Below, in pieces: positions 1 through 7,708 of a stretch of DNA of 13,837 nucleotides. Where the stretch lies: contig SLLK01000116.1 of assembly GCA_007134115.1 (NCBI GenBank), positions 1-13,837 on the forward strand, written 5' to 3'. The notes under the pieces are model-generated. The model was not told the DNA's origin and searched no databases. It was given only the letters and a program-made list of their open reading frames with translations. Numbering within the stretch: position 1 is the stretch's first letter; each line of letters begins with the position of its first letter. Source of the DNA: Gammaproteobacteria bacterium (GTDB taxonomy: Bacteria; Pseudomonadota; Gammaproteobacteria; UBA5335; SLRW01). Made by a program: the position numbers and the translations under genes.

Positions 1-151
1 CCCATCTGCGGCGTTGCCGTGCTTGCAAAGGCAACCAGCCTTCCCTGCGCACAGCGCCTTGCAGCTGGACACGACAGGACCGCTGAGACGTGACGAATAG
101 ATCAGCGTTTCCTTAATGCCTCTCAAGGCCCCGGATATGTGACCATTTTTC
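1..151. other. 5' edge, no gene recognised
   Basis: All three plus-strand frames close with stops by base 100 (TGA 84-86, TGA 91-93, TAG 98-100), and none of the short peptides resembles a known protein end. dnaE often lies upstream of accA in this gene order, but the peptides here do not look like a DnaE C-terminus. A short inverted repeat (GTTGCC 13-18, GGCAAC 30-35) is present without a T tract. No convincing promoter for accA was found. Confidence 0.5.
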
Positions 152-1111
152 ATGAACCCGAAATTTCTGGACTTTGAACAGCCCATCGCCGAACTGGAAG
201 CGAAGATCGAAGAGCTGCGTTATGTTGACGATGACAACGGCGTCAATATCAGCGAGGAAATCAGTCGCCTGGAGGCCAAGAGTCGCAGTCTGACCGAGTC
301 GATCTTCGCTTCGCTCACTCCGTGGCAAGTAGCGCAACTGGCGCGTCATCCGGGGCGTCCCTACGCCATGGATTACCTTGCCCACGTGTTTTCCGAGTTT
401 CACGAATTGCATGGTGATCGCGTTTACGGCGATGACCCGGCGATTGTGGGCGGTGTGGCGCGTCTGCGCGGGCGTCCGGTGATGGTCATCGGTCAGCAGA
501 AAGGTCGCGATACCCGGGAGAAGATTCACCGTAACTTCGGCATGCCCAAGCCCGACGGATACCGCAAGGCGTTGCGCCTGATGCAGATGGCGGAACGCTT
601 CGGGCTGCCCGTGGTGACGCTGATTGATACGCCGGGGGCCTTCCCCGGTATTGACGCCGAAGAACGCGGCCAGAGTGAAGCCATTGCGCGCAATTTGCTG
701 GAGATGTCGCGCCTGCGCACGCCGGTGGTATGTACGGTAATCGGTGAGGGCGGCTCCGGTGGCGCGCTGGCTATAGGCGTGGGTGATCGTGTTGCCATGC
801 TGCAATACAGTATTTACTCGGTGATTTCTCCCGAGGGTTGTGCTTCCATCCTGTGGAAGGAGTCGAGCAAGGCCCAGGAGGCGGCCTCCGCCATGGGTAT
901 CACCTCTGAGCGGCTCAAGGAGCTGGGTCTGATCGACGCCATTATCGAAGAGCCGGTGGGCGGCGCCCATCGTGATGCCTCGGCGATGTATCGCTTTCTC
1001 GGCGATTATCTCGAGGGCGTGCTCAATGAGCTCGACCAGCATGATGCGCGCACGCTGCTGGATGGCCGCTACGAGCGCTTCATGGCCCATGGCAATTTCC
1101 GCGGCGGCTGA
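152..1111 (+). CDS. accA: acetyl-CoA carboxylase carboxyltransferase subunit alpha
   Basis: AccA forms, with AccD (not in this window), the carboxyltransferase half of cytosolic acetyl-CoA carboxylase. It moves the carboxyl group from biotin on AccB to acetyl-CoA to give malonyl-CoA, the first committed step of fatty acid synthesis. The 319-aa product has the same length as the E. coli protein as I know it. It opens with the typical FLDFEQPIAELEAKIEEL helix and carries RRNFGMP-like and GYRKALRLMQMAERF segments, the IDTPGAFPG loop, the GEGGSGG oxyanion-type glycine motif at residues 198-204, and VISPEGCASILWK. The ATG at 152 fits the conserved N-terminus, although no good Shine-Dalgarno sequence precedes it (an AAGG at 125-128 is too far away). 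tilS starts 32-47 bp downstream, so co-transcription is likely. Confidence 0.97.
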   Translation: MNPKFLDFEQPIAELEAKIEELRYVDDDNGVNISEEISRLEAKSRSLTESIFASLTPWQVAQLARHPGRPYAMDYLAHVFSEFHELHGDRVYGDDPAIVGGVARLRGRPVMVIGQQKGRDTREKIHRNFGMPKPDGYRKALRLMQMAERFGLPVVTLIDTPGAFPGIDAEERGQSEAIARNLLEMSRLRTPVVCTVIGEGGSGGALAIGVGDRVAMLQYSIYSVISPEGCASILWKESSKAQEAASAMGITSERLKELGLIDAIIEEPVGGAHRDASAMYRFLGDYLEGVLNELDQHDARTLLDGRYERFMAHGNFRGG

Positions 1112-1143
1112 TTTCGCCGTTCCCGCCGGCGTGGCGGCCACGG

Positions 1144-2499
1144 GTGGCTGACCCGCTCATGCAAACCTTCACCAGACATCTGCAAGACCTGCTGGCACGT
1201 CATCCGGCACCCCGGCGCGTGTGGGTGGCGGCCAGCGGTGGCCCGGACTCCTGTGCCCTGATGTGTGTGGCCGCCGCCTGGCGGCATGACCGCGGGCCCG
1301 CGGTGACCGTCATTCATGTGAACCATGGTTTGCATCCGGACGCGCAGCAGTGGCGGGAGACTTGCCGGCGCCAGGCGGAGACGCTGGGGTTGCCGTTTGA
1401 ATCCCGGCGCGTGGCGTTGCCCGCGCGACCGGCCCGTGGCATTGAGGCGGCCGCGCGCGAAGCACGCTATGCGGTGTTCGAGGATGTGCTGGGCCATGGT
1501 GATGTATTGCTGACTGCGCATCACCGTGATGACCAGATGGAAACGTTTCTGCTGCAGGCGTTGCGCGGCGCCGGCCCGGCGGGGCTGGCCGCCATGCCGG
1601 AGGTGGTGGCGCTGGGGCAGGGGTGGTTGCTGAGACCGTTGCTGGGTTATGACCGCAGTGCTTTGCAGGCGCTGGTCAGTGAGCGTGGCCTGGCGGTGGT
1701 GTCGGACCCCGCGAACACCGATATGCGTTTTGATCGCAGTTACCTGCGTCAGCAGGTGGTGCCCGCATTGAAGGAGCGCTGGCCGGCTGTGGCCAGAACC
1801 TTGTCGCGCAGTGCCCGTCAGTGCGCCGAGGCGGCGGCGGTGGTGGATGAAGTGGCCGCGGCAGATTTGCAACGGCTGATGGACAGCCACGGACGCCTTG
1901 GCCTGGATACGTTGCTGGCGCTTGGACGCGCCCGCCAGCAACACGTATTACGCGCCTGGCTAGGCGCGCGGGCATTGCCGCCGGCGTCCAGCGTGAAAAT
2001 TCGCCAGATGCTCGATGAAGTGGCGGTGGCCGGGGTGGACCGTCATCCCTGTGTGACCTGGCCGGGTGGCGAAGTCCGCCGGCACGGCGGGCGGCTGTAT
2101 GCGCAGCGACCGTTGCCGCTGGTGCCCGGCGAGGTGGCGCTGGCATGGACACCGGGCGCCCCGCTGCAGTTGCCCGCGGCGCTCGGCGAGCTGGTGGCGG
2201 AGTCTTGCAGCGACGGGACGGGACTGCGCATGGACGTGGTGCCCGGCGGTGGTCTGCAAGTGCGTTTCCGTCAAGGAGGGGAACAACTGGTGCCTGCGGG
2301 CGACCGTCACCACCGCCCGCTCAAGGATTTGTTGCGCGAAGCCGGCGTGGTGCCATGGATGCGTGGTCGGGTGCCGCTGATATACGCTGGCGACGAGCTG
2401 GTCGCGGTGGCGGATCTGTGGCTCAGTGAAGCCCACGTGGCGGCCTCAGGAAAACCCGCCTGGGCGCCCCTGTGGCGGGATCATCCCGGGTTATACTGA
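1144..2499 (+). CDS. tilS: tRNA(Ile)-lysidine synthetase
   Basis: TilS attaches lysine to C34 of the tRNA-Ile CAU anticodon, using ATP, so that the tRNA reads AUA and is charged with isoleucine. It is cytosolic and essential in most bacteria. The N-terminal N-type ATP pyrophosphatase domain shows the PP-loop SGGPDS (residues 31-36), VNHGLHPDA (59-67), HHRDDQMET (126-134) and RGAGPAGLAAM (141-151). The C-terminal domain is complete, with RFRQGGE, HHRPLKDLLREAGVVPWMRGR and RVPLIY. The length of 451 aa is slightly above E. coli (about 432). The start is uncertain: GTG at 1144 (used here) or ATG at 1159, which would shorten the protein by five residues; neither has a strong ribosome binding site. 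It lies directly behind accA, as in Pseudomonas and Enterobacteria. Confidence 0.95.
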   Translation: MADPLMQTFTRHLQDLLARHPAPRRVWVAASGGPDSCALMCVAAAWRHDRGPAVTVIHVNHGLHPDAQQWRETCRRQAETLGLPFESRRVALPARPARGIEAAAREARYAVFEDVLGHGDVLLTAHHRDDQMETFLLQALRGAGPAGLAAMPEVVALGQGWLLRPLLGYDRSALQALVSERGLAVVSDPANTDMRFDRSYLRQQVVPALKERWPAVARTLSRSARQCAEAAAVVDEVAAADLQRLMDSHGRLGLDTLLALGRARQQHVLRAWLGARALPPASSVKIRQMLDEVAVAGVDRHPCVTWPGGEVRRHGGRLYAQRPLPLVPGEVALAWTPGAPLQLPAALGELVAESCSDGTGLRMDVVPGGGLQVRFRQGGEQLVPAGDRHHRPLKDLLREAGVVPWMRGRVPLIYAGDELVAVADLWLSEAHVAASGKPAWAPLWRDHPGLY

Positions 2500-2545
2500 C
2501 CGTTTCCGCTGGCGCCTGCCGGGGTCTGCAGCGGCTGAAGACGGC

Positions 2546-2575
2546 TTGCCGTCATTGTGGGCGCAGGGCTTATCT
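2546..2575 (+). promoter_or_regulatory. candidate sigma-70 promoter for pyrG
   Basis: TTGCCG (2546-2551) and TTATCT (2570-2575) are separated by 18 bases, lie in the only sizeable gap between tilS and pyrG, and would give a leader of about 115 nt. Match to consensus is moderate. This is a prediction by eye. Confidence 0.35.
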
Positions 2576-2596
2576 GGTACCTTTTGCCTCCATCCT

Positions 2597-2614
2597 CGGC
2601 CCGGTTCCGGGCCG
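2597..2614 (+). promoter_or_regulatory. strong GC hairpin in the pyrG leader
   Basis: CGGCCCGG (2597-2604) and CCGGGCCG (2607-2614) form a perfect inverted repeat. With a GTTC tetraloop, seven G-C pairs remain. No T tract follows, so it is not a standard intrinsic terminator. It lies between the candidate promoter and the pyrG start, where it could affect mRNA stability or leader folding; a role is not shown. Confidence 0.4.
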
Positions 2615-2698
2615 GATTGCGCCGACCCGTAGCGGTGCCGTATTTCCCCGTTTACTGTGCCAGCTCATGCTGCCGGCGCAGCACCAGGATGTGAGCTG

Positions 2699-4348
2699 AT
2701 GACGCGATTCATATTTGTAACCGGCGGTGTGGTTTCCTCCCTGGGCAAGGGGATTGCCGCGGCTTCCCTGGGGGCCATTCTGGAAGCGCGCGGCCTGCGC
2801 GTGTCGATGGTCAAGCTGGACCCCTACATCAACGTGGACCCGGGCACCATGAGCCCCTTTCAGCACGGCGAGGTGTTCGTCACTGAAGACGGGACCGAGA
2901 CGGATCTGGATCTGGGTCACTACGAGCGATTCGTGCGCACCACCACCGGGCGCCACAGCAATTACACCACCGGTCGTATCTACGAAAGCGTGATCTCAAG
3001 GGAACGCCGCGGCGACTACCTGGGCGCGACGGTGCAGGTGATTCCCCACATTACAGATGAAATCAAGCGCTCGGTGCAGGCCGGGGCGGGCGACGCGGAT
3101 ATCTGCCTGGTCGAGATCGGCGGCACCGTGGGCGATATTGAATCCCTGCCGTTTCTGGAAGCCATTCGCCAGATGGGCGCCGAGCTGGGGCCCGAGAATG
3201 CGCTGTTCATTCATCTGACGCTGGTGCCTTATATCGCTGCCTCCGGCGAGATCAAGACCAAACCCACCCAGCATTCGGTCAAGGAGCTGCGCTCCATCGG
3301 TATACAGCCGGACATTCTCGTATGCCGCGCGGCCCAGCCGTTGCCCGATGAAGAGCGTCGCAAAATTGCGTTGTTTACCAATGTGGCCGAGCGCGCGGTC
3401 ATTTCGGCCATCGACGTGGACAACATCTACAAGATCCCGGGCTTGCTCAACGAGCAGAACCTGGACGGCATTGTGGCGGCCCGTTTCGGCCTCGATCTGC
3501 CGCCTGCCGATCTGACTGAATGGCACGATGTGGTGGTCGCCTCCAGCGCCCAGGATGTCACCGTAAAAGTGGGCATGATCGGCAAGTATGTGGATCTGGC
3601 CGACGCCTACATGTCGCTTAACGAAGCGCTCAAACATGCCGGCATCAAGACCGGCACACGGGTGGAGATTCGTTACGTTGACTCGGAGCGTATCGAGAGC
3701 GAAGGCGTGGACGTGCTGGCCGATCTGGATGCCATTCTGGTGCCCGGCGGTTTCGGCGTGCGCGGGGTGGAAGGAAAGATCAGCGCAGTACGCTATGCGC
3801 GCGAGAACGCGGTGCCCTACCTGGGTATCTGTCTGGGCATGCAAGTGGCGGTCATCGAATACGCGCGCAACGTGGCCGGCCTGGCCGATGCGCACAGCAC
3901 CGAGTTCGCGGCCGACACCTCCGACCCGGTGGTGGGTTTGATCACCGAGTGGATGAATGCCGAAGGCCAGCGTGAGTTGCGCGATCTGGACAGCAACCTG
4001 GGCGGCACTATGCGGCTTGGCGCGCAACCCGCTCAACTTGAGGCAAATACCCTGGCGCGCCAAATCTACGGGCGTGACCAGATTGCCGAGCGACACCGCC
4101 ATCGCTATGAGTTCAATAATCATTACCTGTCGCAGCTGCAGGCAGCCGGCCTGGTCATATCCGGCAAATCTTTCGATGGCAGGCTGGTGGAAATGGTGGA
4201 GATTGCCGATCACCCCTGGTTTCTGGGGTGCCAGTTCCACCCCGAATTTACTTCTACGCCGCGAGATGGTCATCCACTGTTCAGCAGTTTTGTGCAGGCA
4301 GCCAGGGATTTGCACATACAGCGCACTCAGGAGCAGGAAAAAGCATGA
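2699..4348 (+). CDS. pyrG: CTP synthase (glutamine hydrolysing)
   Basis: PyrG converts UTP, ATP and glutamine to CTP, the last step of de novo pyrimidine nucleotide synthesis. The 549-aa protein has the usual length. The N-terminal amidoligase domain begins with the ATP-binding GGVVSSLGKG (residues 9-18), followed by DPYINVDPGTMSPFQHGEVF and TEDGTETDLDLGHYERF. The C-terminal class I glutamine amidotransferase domain has the nucleophile Cys378 in GICLGMQ and the catalytic pair His514/Glu516 in HPEF, so it looks fully active. ATG 2699 is preferred over an in-frame GTG at 2657 because AGGA at 2686-2689 is well spaced and MTRFIFVTGGVVSS is the family N-terminus. Its stop overlaps the kdsA start (ATGA). 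The CTP made here feeds KDO activation and IspD. Confidence 0.98.
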   Translation: MTRFIFVTGGVVSSLGKGIAAASLGAILEARGLRVSMVKLDPYINVDPGTMSPFQHGEVFVTEDGTETDLDLGHYERFVRTTTGRHSNYTTGRIYESVISRERRGDYLGATVQVIPHITDEIKRSVQAGAGDADICLVEIGGTVGDIESLPFLEAIRQMGAELGPENALFIHLTLVPYIAASGEIKTKPTQHSVKELRSIGIQPDILVCRAAQPLPDEERRKIALFTNVAERAVISAIDVDNIYKIPGLLNEQNLDGIVAARFGLDLPPADLTEWHDVVVASSAQDVTVKVGMIGKYVDLADAYMSLNEALKHAGIKTGTRVEIRYVDSERIESEGVDVLADLDAILVPGGFGVRGVEGKISAVRYARENAVPYLGICLGMQVAVIEYARNVAGLADAHSTEFAADTSDPVVGLITEWMNAEGQRELRDLDSNLGGTMRLGAQPAQLEANTLARQIYGRDQIAERHRHRYEFNNHYLSQLQAAGLVISGKSFDGRLVEMVEIADHPWFLGCQFHPEFTSTPRDGHPLFSSFVQAARDLHIQRTQEQEKA

Positions 4349-5196
4349 AACTGTGTTCATTCGAGGTGGGCCTGCAACATCCGCTGTTTCTGATTGCCGG
4401 GCCGTGCGTGGTGGAAAGCGAGCAGCTGGCGGTGGACACCGCCGGGCGCCTGCGCGAGATCTGCGATGCGCTGGCCATGCCGTTTATCTTCAAGTCCTCG
4501 TTCGACAAGGCCAATCGTTCCTCCCATCAGAGTTTCCGGGGGCCGGGTATTGAAGAGGGCCTGCGGGTGCTGGCGGCGGTGCGCGAACAGGTGGGGGTGC
4601 CGGTACTGACTGATGTGCACGAGGATACGCCGCTGGATGAAGTCGCGGCGGTGGTCGACGTACTGCAGACACCGGCATTCCTGTGTAGACAGACAAATTA
4701 TATACAGCGCGTGGCCAGCCAGGGTCGCCCGGTGAATATCAAGAAGGGCCAGTTCCTGTCGCCGTGGGACATGAAGAACGTGGCCGCCAAGGCACTGGCG
4801 ACGGGCAATGAGCAAATCATGGTGTGTGAGCGCGGCGCGTCTTTCGGTTACAACAATCTGGTTTCGGACATGCGGGGGCTGGCGGTGATGCGCGATACCG
4901 GATGCCCGGTGGTGTTTGACGCCACCCACTCGGTACAGCTGCCGGGTGGCCAGGGCGACCGTTCAGGGGGTCAGCGTGAATTCGTGCCGGTGTTGTCCCG
5001 GGCAGCGGTAGCCAGCGGTGTGGCGGGGCTGTTCATGGAAACACACCCGGACCCCGACAAGGCACTCAGTGACGGTCCCAACGCATGGCCCCTGGCGCGC
5101 ATGCCGGCGCTACTTGAGACCCTGAGTCTGCTCGACCGCACGGTGAAGCAGCGGGGGTTTGAAGAACAGGACCTGCTTGAGCAGGGCGGCCACTGA
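4345..5196 (+). CDS. kdsA: 3-deoxy-D-manno-octulosonate 8-phosphate synthase, metal-dependent type
   Basis: KdsA condenses PEP with D-arabinose 5-phosphate to KDO-8-phosphate, the precursor of the KDO sugars of the LPS inner core. The 283-aa TIM-barrel protein matches the family in length and in KSSFDKANRSSHQSFRGPG, LTDVHED, INIKKGQF-like NIKKGQF and ERGASFGYNNL. It carries Cys21 in AGPCVVES where the E. coli metal-independent enzyme has Asn26. Together with His195 (ATHS), Glu232 (METHPDP) and Asp243 (SDGP), the residue spacings 174, 37 and 11 equal those of the Aquifex ligands C11/H185/E222/D233. The CDG motif of metal-independent enzymes is SDG here. The ATG overlaps the pyrG stop by 4 nt, with AGGA at 4335-4338 as ribosome binding site. 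An in-frame upstream start inside pyrG is not needed. Confidence 0.96.
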   Translation: MKLCSFEVGLQHPLFLIAGPCVVESEQLAVDTAGRLREICDALAMPFIFKSSFDKANRSSHQSFRGPGIEEGLRVLAAVREQVGVPVLTDVHEDTPLDEVAAVVDVLQTPAFLCRQTNYIQRVASQGRPVNIKKGQFLSPWDMKNVAAKALATGNEQIMVCERGASFGYNNLVSDMRGLAVMRDTGCPVVFDATHSVQLPGGQGDRSGGQREFVPVLSRAAVASGVAGLFMETHPDPDKALSDGPNAWPLARMPALLETLSLLDRTVKQRGFEEQDLLEQGGH

Positions 5197-5217
5197 GCCG
5201 TCCAGATATTCAGCCAT

Positions 5218-5237
5218 CAGTTGACTGGCAGTCACTG
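5218..5237 (+). promoter_or_regulatory. hairpin in the kdsA-eno gap
   Basis: CAGT (5218-5221) plus GACT (5223-5226) pair with AGTC (5230-5233) plus ACTG (5234-5237), leaving T5222 bulged and a GGC loop. It stands just ahead of the eno ribosome binding site (CGGAG, 5245-5249). There is no T tract. The overlapping TTGACT (5221-5226) resembles a -35 box but has no matching -10. Confidence 0.3.
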
Positions 5238-5254
5238 AACCAAACGGAGTTCTC

Positions 5255-6544
5255 ATGGCCAGCATATCCCACATACAGGGCCGGGAAATCATCGATTCCC
5301 GCGGCAATCCCACGGTCGAGGCAGAAGTCACCCTGGACAGCGGTTTCACCGGACGCGCAGCGGTGCCCTCGGGTGCATCCACCGGCGCGCTCGAAGCGGT
5401 GGAGCTGCGTGACGGTGATCCCGCCCGCTACCTGGGCAAGGGCGTGCTTCAGGCGGTAGCCAACGTCAACGGCGAAATTCGCGAGGCGCTGACCGGGCAG
5501 GTGGTTGATGACCAGGCGGCGCTGGATCGCACGCTGATCGAGCTGGATGGCACCGAGAACAAGTCCCGGCTGGGTGCCAACGCACTGCTGGCGGTCTCCC
5601 TGGCGGCCGCCAAGGCCGGCGCGCTGACCTGGAATCAGCCGCTGTACTACTATCTCGGCGGGCCGACCGCGCAGACCCTGCCGGTACCCATGATGAATAT
5701 TCTCAACGGCGGTGCCCACGCCGATAACAGCGTGGATATACAGGAGTTCATGATTCTGCCGGTGGGTTCGGGCAGCATCCGCGAGGCTATACGCTGCGGC
5801 GCCGAGGTATTTCATTGCCTGAAGAAAGTGCTGTCGTCGCGCAAGCTCAGCACTTCGGTGGGAGATGAAGGGGGCTTTGCACCGAATCTTCCGTCCAACG
5901 AGGCGGCGCTGGAAACCATTCTGGAGGCGATCGACCAGGCCGGCTACAGCGCCGGCAAGGATGTGTGGCTGGGGCTGGATGTGGCCAGCTCGGAGTTCTA
6001 CCGGGATGGCGCCTATCACCTGGACTCGGAGGGCAAGCGCTTCGATGCAGACGGCTTCGTGGATTACCTGGACGACCTGGTCGCGCGCTACCCGATTATC
6101 TCCATTGAGGACGGCATGGCCGAAGATGACTGGGCGGGCTGGGCCGCCCTGACCCGGCGTCTGGGTGATCGGGTGCAACTGGTGGGGGATGATCTGTTCG
6201 TCACCAATACCTCCATTCTCTCACGCGGTATCGCCGAAGGCGTGGCCAACTCCATTCTGATCAAGCCCAACCAGATCGGCACCCTGAGTGAAACCCTGGA
6301 AGCCATCCAGATGGCCAGCGAGGCCGGCTACAGCGCAGTGGTATCGCACCGTTCCGGTGAGACCGAAGACGATACGATCGCCGATCTGGCGGTGGCTACC
6401 ACGGCCACGCAAATCAAGACGGGCTCGCTGTGCCGCTCGGACCGGATGGCCAAGTACAATCAGTTGCTGCGTATAGAGGAGCAACTGGGCGAGCGGGCAG
6501 AGTATCCCGGCGCGGCTGCTTTCCCGGTGACACCGCGCGGGTGA
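5255..6544 (+). CDS. eno: enolase (phosphopyruvate hydratase)
   Basis: Enolase interconverts 2-phosphoglycerate and PEP in glycolysis and gluconeogenesis. In many proteobacteria it is also bound in the RNA degradosome; this is family knowledge and is not shown here. The 429-aa protein is of normal length (E. coli about 432). Visible are the N-terminal GREIIDSRGNPTVE, GASTGALEAVELRDGD, VGDEGGFAPN with the catalytic glutamates, magnesium sites in GLDVASSEFY, SIEDGMAEDDW and LVGDDLFVTN, the signature ILIKPNQIGTLSET with the catalytic Lys337, and SHRSGETEDD with His365. ATG 5255 has CGGAG five bases upstream. It lies 58 bp after kdsA, whose substrate PEP it makes, and 83 bp before ftsB. Confidence 0.98.
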   Translation: MASISHIQGREIIDSRGNPTVEAEVTLDSGFTGRAAVPSGASTGALEAVELRDGDPARYLGKGVLQAVANVNGEIREALTGQVVDDQAALDRTLIELDGTENKSRLGANALLAVSLAAAKAGALTWNQPLYYYLGGPTAQTLPVPMMNILNGGAHADNSVDIQEFMILPVGSGSIREAIRCGAEVFHCLKKVLSSRKLSTSVGDEGGFAPNLPSNEAALETILEAIDQAGYSAGKDVWLGLDVASSEFYRDGAYHLDSEGKRFDADGFVDYLDDLVARYPIISIEDGMAEDDWAGWAALTRRLGDRVQLVGDDLFVTNTSILSRGIAEGVANSILIKPNQIGTLSETLEAIQMASEAGYSAVVSHRSGETEDDTIADLAVATTATQIKTGSLCRSDRMAKYNQLLRIEEQLGERAEYPGAAAFPVTPRG

Positions 6545-6627
6545 ACGGGTTCGAAATTCCCCCGCTGATGGTGTACAACAGGCAGAGCCGGCGTCCGCTG
6601 ATGCTGCGCCGGTCGGCGTGAGGCGCG

Positions 6628-6948
6628 ATGCAGCCCCGGGTAGCTGCAATGAGAATGGTAATAGCCGTACTGGTCGTGCTCTTGCTGGTCATCCATTATC
6701 GTCTGTGGCTGGCCGACGATGGCGTCCGGCAGATGTGGCAGCTGCGTGAAACCGTCGCCGAGCAGGAGCGCGAGAATGTGGAGTTGCGCCGGCGCAATCG
6801 CGCGCTGGAGGCGGAAGTGCGTGATCTGCGCGAAGGTATTGATGCACTCGAGGAGCGTGCCCGCTCTGACCTGGGAATGATCCGCGAAGGTGAAACCTTT
6901 TACCAGGTGGTGCGGGACCCGGCCAGGGAAGAAGCATCCGATGACTGA
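6628..6948 (+). CDS. ftsB: cell division protein FtsB
   Basis: FtsB is a small bitopic inner-membrane protein of the divisome. It forms a complex with FtsL and FtsQ that activates septal peptidoglycan synthesis by FtsWI. The 106-aa product has a short cytoplasmic start, one transmembrane helix at about residues 11-24 (VIAVLVVLLLVIHY), a charged coiled coil at about 36-78, and the family ending ALEERARSDLGMIREGETFYQVV. E. coli FtsB is about 103 aa. Starts at 6628 (GAGG four bases upstream), 6649 and 6655 are all possible; alignment with E. coli would allow the last, MRMVIAVLV. It overlaps ispD by 8 bp, as in many gammaproteobacteria, which suggests translational coupling. Confidence 0.93.
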   Translation: MQPRVAAMRMVIAVLVVLLLVIHYRLWLADDGVRQMWQLRETVAEQERENVELRRRNRALEAEVRDLREGIDALEERARSDLGMIREGETFYQVVRDPAREEASDD

Positions 6949-7708
6949 GCGTGGTGCCCCGCCATCACTGTGGGTAGTGATTCCCGCAGCCGGGGCCGGC
7001 CGTCGCTTCGGTGGCGCGGTGCCCAAACAGTACCTCCCGCTTGCCGGTCGTCTGGTTATAGAACACTCACTGGAAGTCTTCCTGCGCCACCCGGCCACGG
7101 CCGGTATTGTGGTGGCGGTGGCTGCCGATGATACGTTCTGGCAGCGCCTGCCGGTAGCCGGCCACCCCCGCGTGGTGACCGTGACCGGGGGTGTCGAACG
7201 GCAGCACTCGGTGGCGCGGGCGCTGGATGCGGTGCCGGCGGAGGGCGATCCCTGGGTGGCGGTGCACGATGCCGCGCGGCCGTGTCTGGAGGCGGCGGAT
7301 GTGGATGCCCTGCTGGCGGCGCTGGATGCAGATATCTGCGGCTGTGTGCTGGGCGTCCCGGCCTCTGATACGCTCAAGCAGACCGATACGGATGGCGATA
7401 TTCAGCAGACACTGAGTCGCACCGGTATCTGGCAGGCGCACACCCCGCAGCTATTCCGGCGCAGTTTGCTGCAAGAGGCGCTGGGGCAGTGTGAGGCGGC
7501 GCAGATCATGGTGACCGACGAGGCCGGCGCGGTTGAACGGCTGGGCGGCAGGCCGCGCATGGTCAGTGGTGGTGCGGGCAATATCAAGATTACCCGGGGG
7601 CAGGATTTGCCGCTGGCAGCGGCGATACTGGCGGCGCGCGAAGCGGGAACAACCTCACCCGATGTTAACGAACTGGACCCGGCAGGGTCGGGGAGTCGCA
7701 GTACGTGA
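6941..7708 (+). CDS. ispD: 2-C-methyl-D-erythritol 4-phosphate cytidylyltransferase
   Basis: IspD joins CTP and methylerythritol phosphate to give CDP-methylerythritol, the third step of the MEP isoprenoid pathway. The Rossmann-like nucleotidyltransferase fold begins with PAAGAGRRFGGAVPKQY; Arg22 and Lys29 correspond to the E. coli catalytic Arg20 and Lys27. Further family segments are VHDAARPCLE, RTGIWQAHTPQLFR, VTDEAGAVERLG and NIKITRGQDLPLA. At 255 aa it is longer than E. coli IspD (about 236); the excess lies mainly in a C-terminal tail after the last conserved segment (EAGTTSPDVNELDPAGSGSR), which looks flexible. ATG 6941 is preferred over upstream starts within ftsB because AGGGAA (6925-6930) precedes it. 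Its TGA shares one base with the ispF ATG. Confidence 0.96.
   Translation: MTERGAPPSLWVVIPAAGAGRRFGGAVPKQYLPLAGRLVIEHSLEVFLRHPATAGIVVAVAADDTFWQRLPVAGHPRVVTVTGGVERQHSVARALDAVPAEGDPWVAVHDAARPCLEAADVDALLAALDADICGCVLGVPASDTLKQTDTDGDIQQTLSRTGIWQAHTPQLFRRSLLQEALGQCEAAQIMVTDEAGAVERLGGRPRMVSGGAGNIKITRGQDLPLAAAILAAREAGTTSPDVNELDPAGSGSRST

Noticed and set aside
13..35. GTTGCC/GGCAAC inverted repeat at the left edge, as a terminator of an upstream gene
   Set aside because: Stem of six pairs with an 11-base loop and no T run.
113..1141. Long open frame antisense to accA
   Set aside because: Product is low-complexity, His/Arg/Gln-rich and unlike any family; it mirrors a well-recognised gene in GC-rich DNA.
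2996..4360. 454-codon open frame antisense to pyrG
   Set aside because: Shadow of pyrG: no domains, composition typical of antisense GC-rich frames.
5210..6178. 322-codon open frame antisense to eno
   Set aside because: Shadow of eno; no recognisable motif or ribosome site.
6568..6621. 17-codon frame in the eno-ftsB gap, with the repeated CCGCTGATG (6562-6570 and 6595-6603) and a CCGGCG/CGCCGG inverted repeat (6588-6593, 6607-6612)
   Set aside because: No clear ribosome site or family match, and the repeats are short enough to be chance in GC-rich DNA; no T tract for a terminator.
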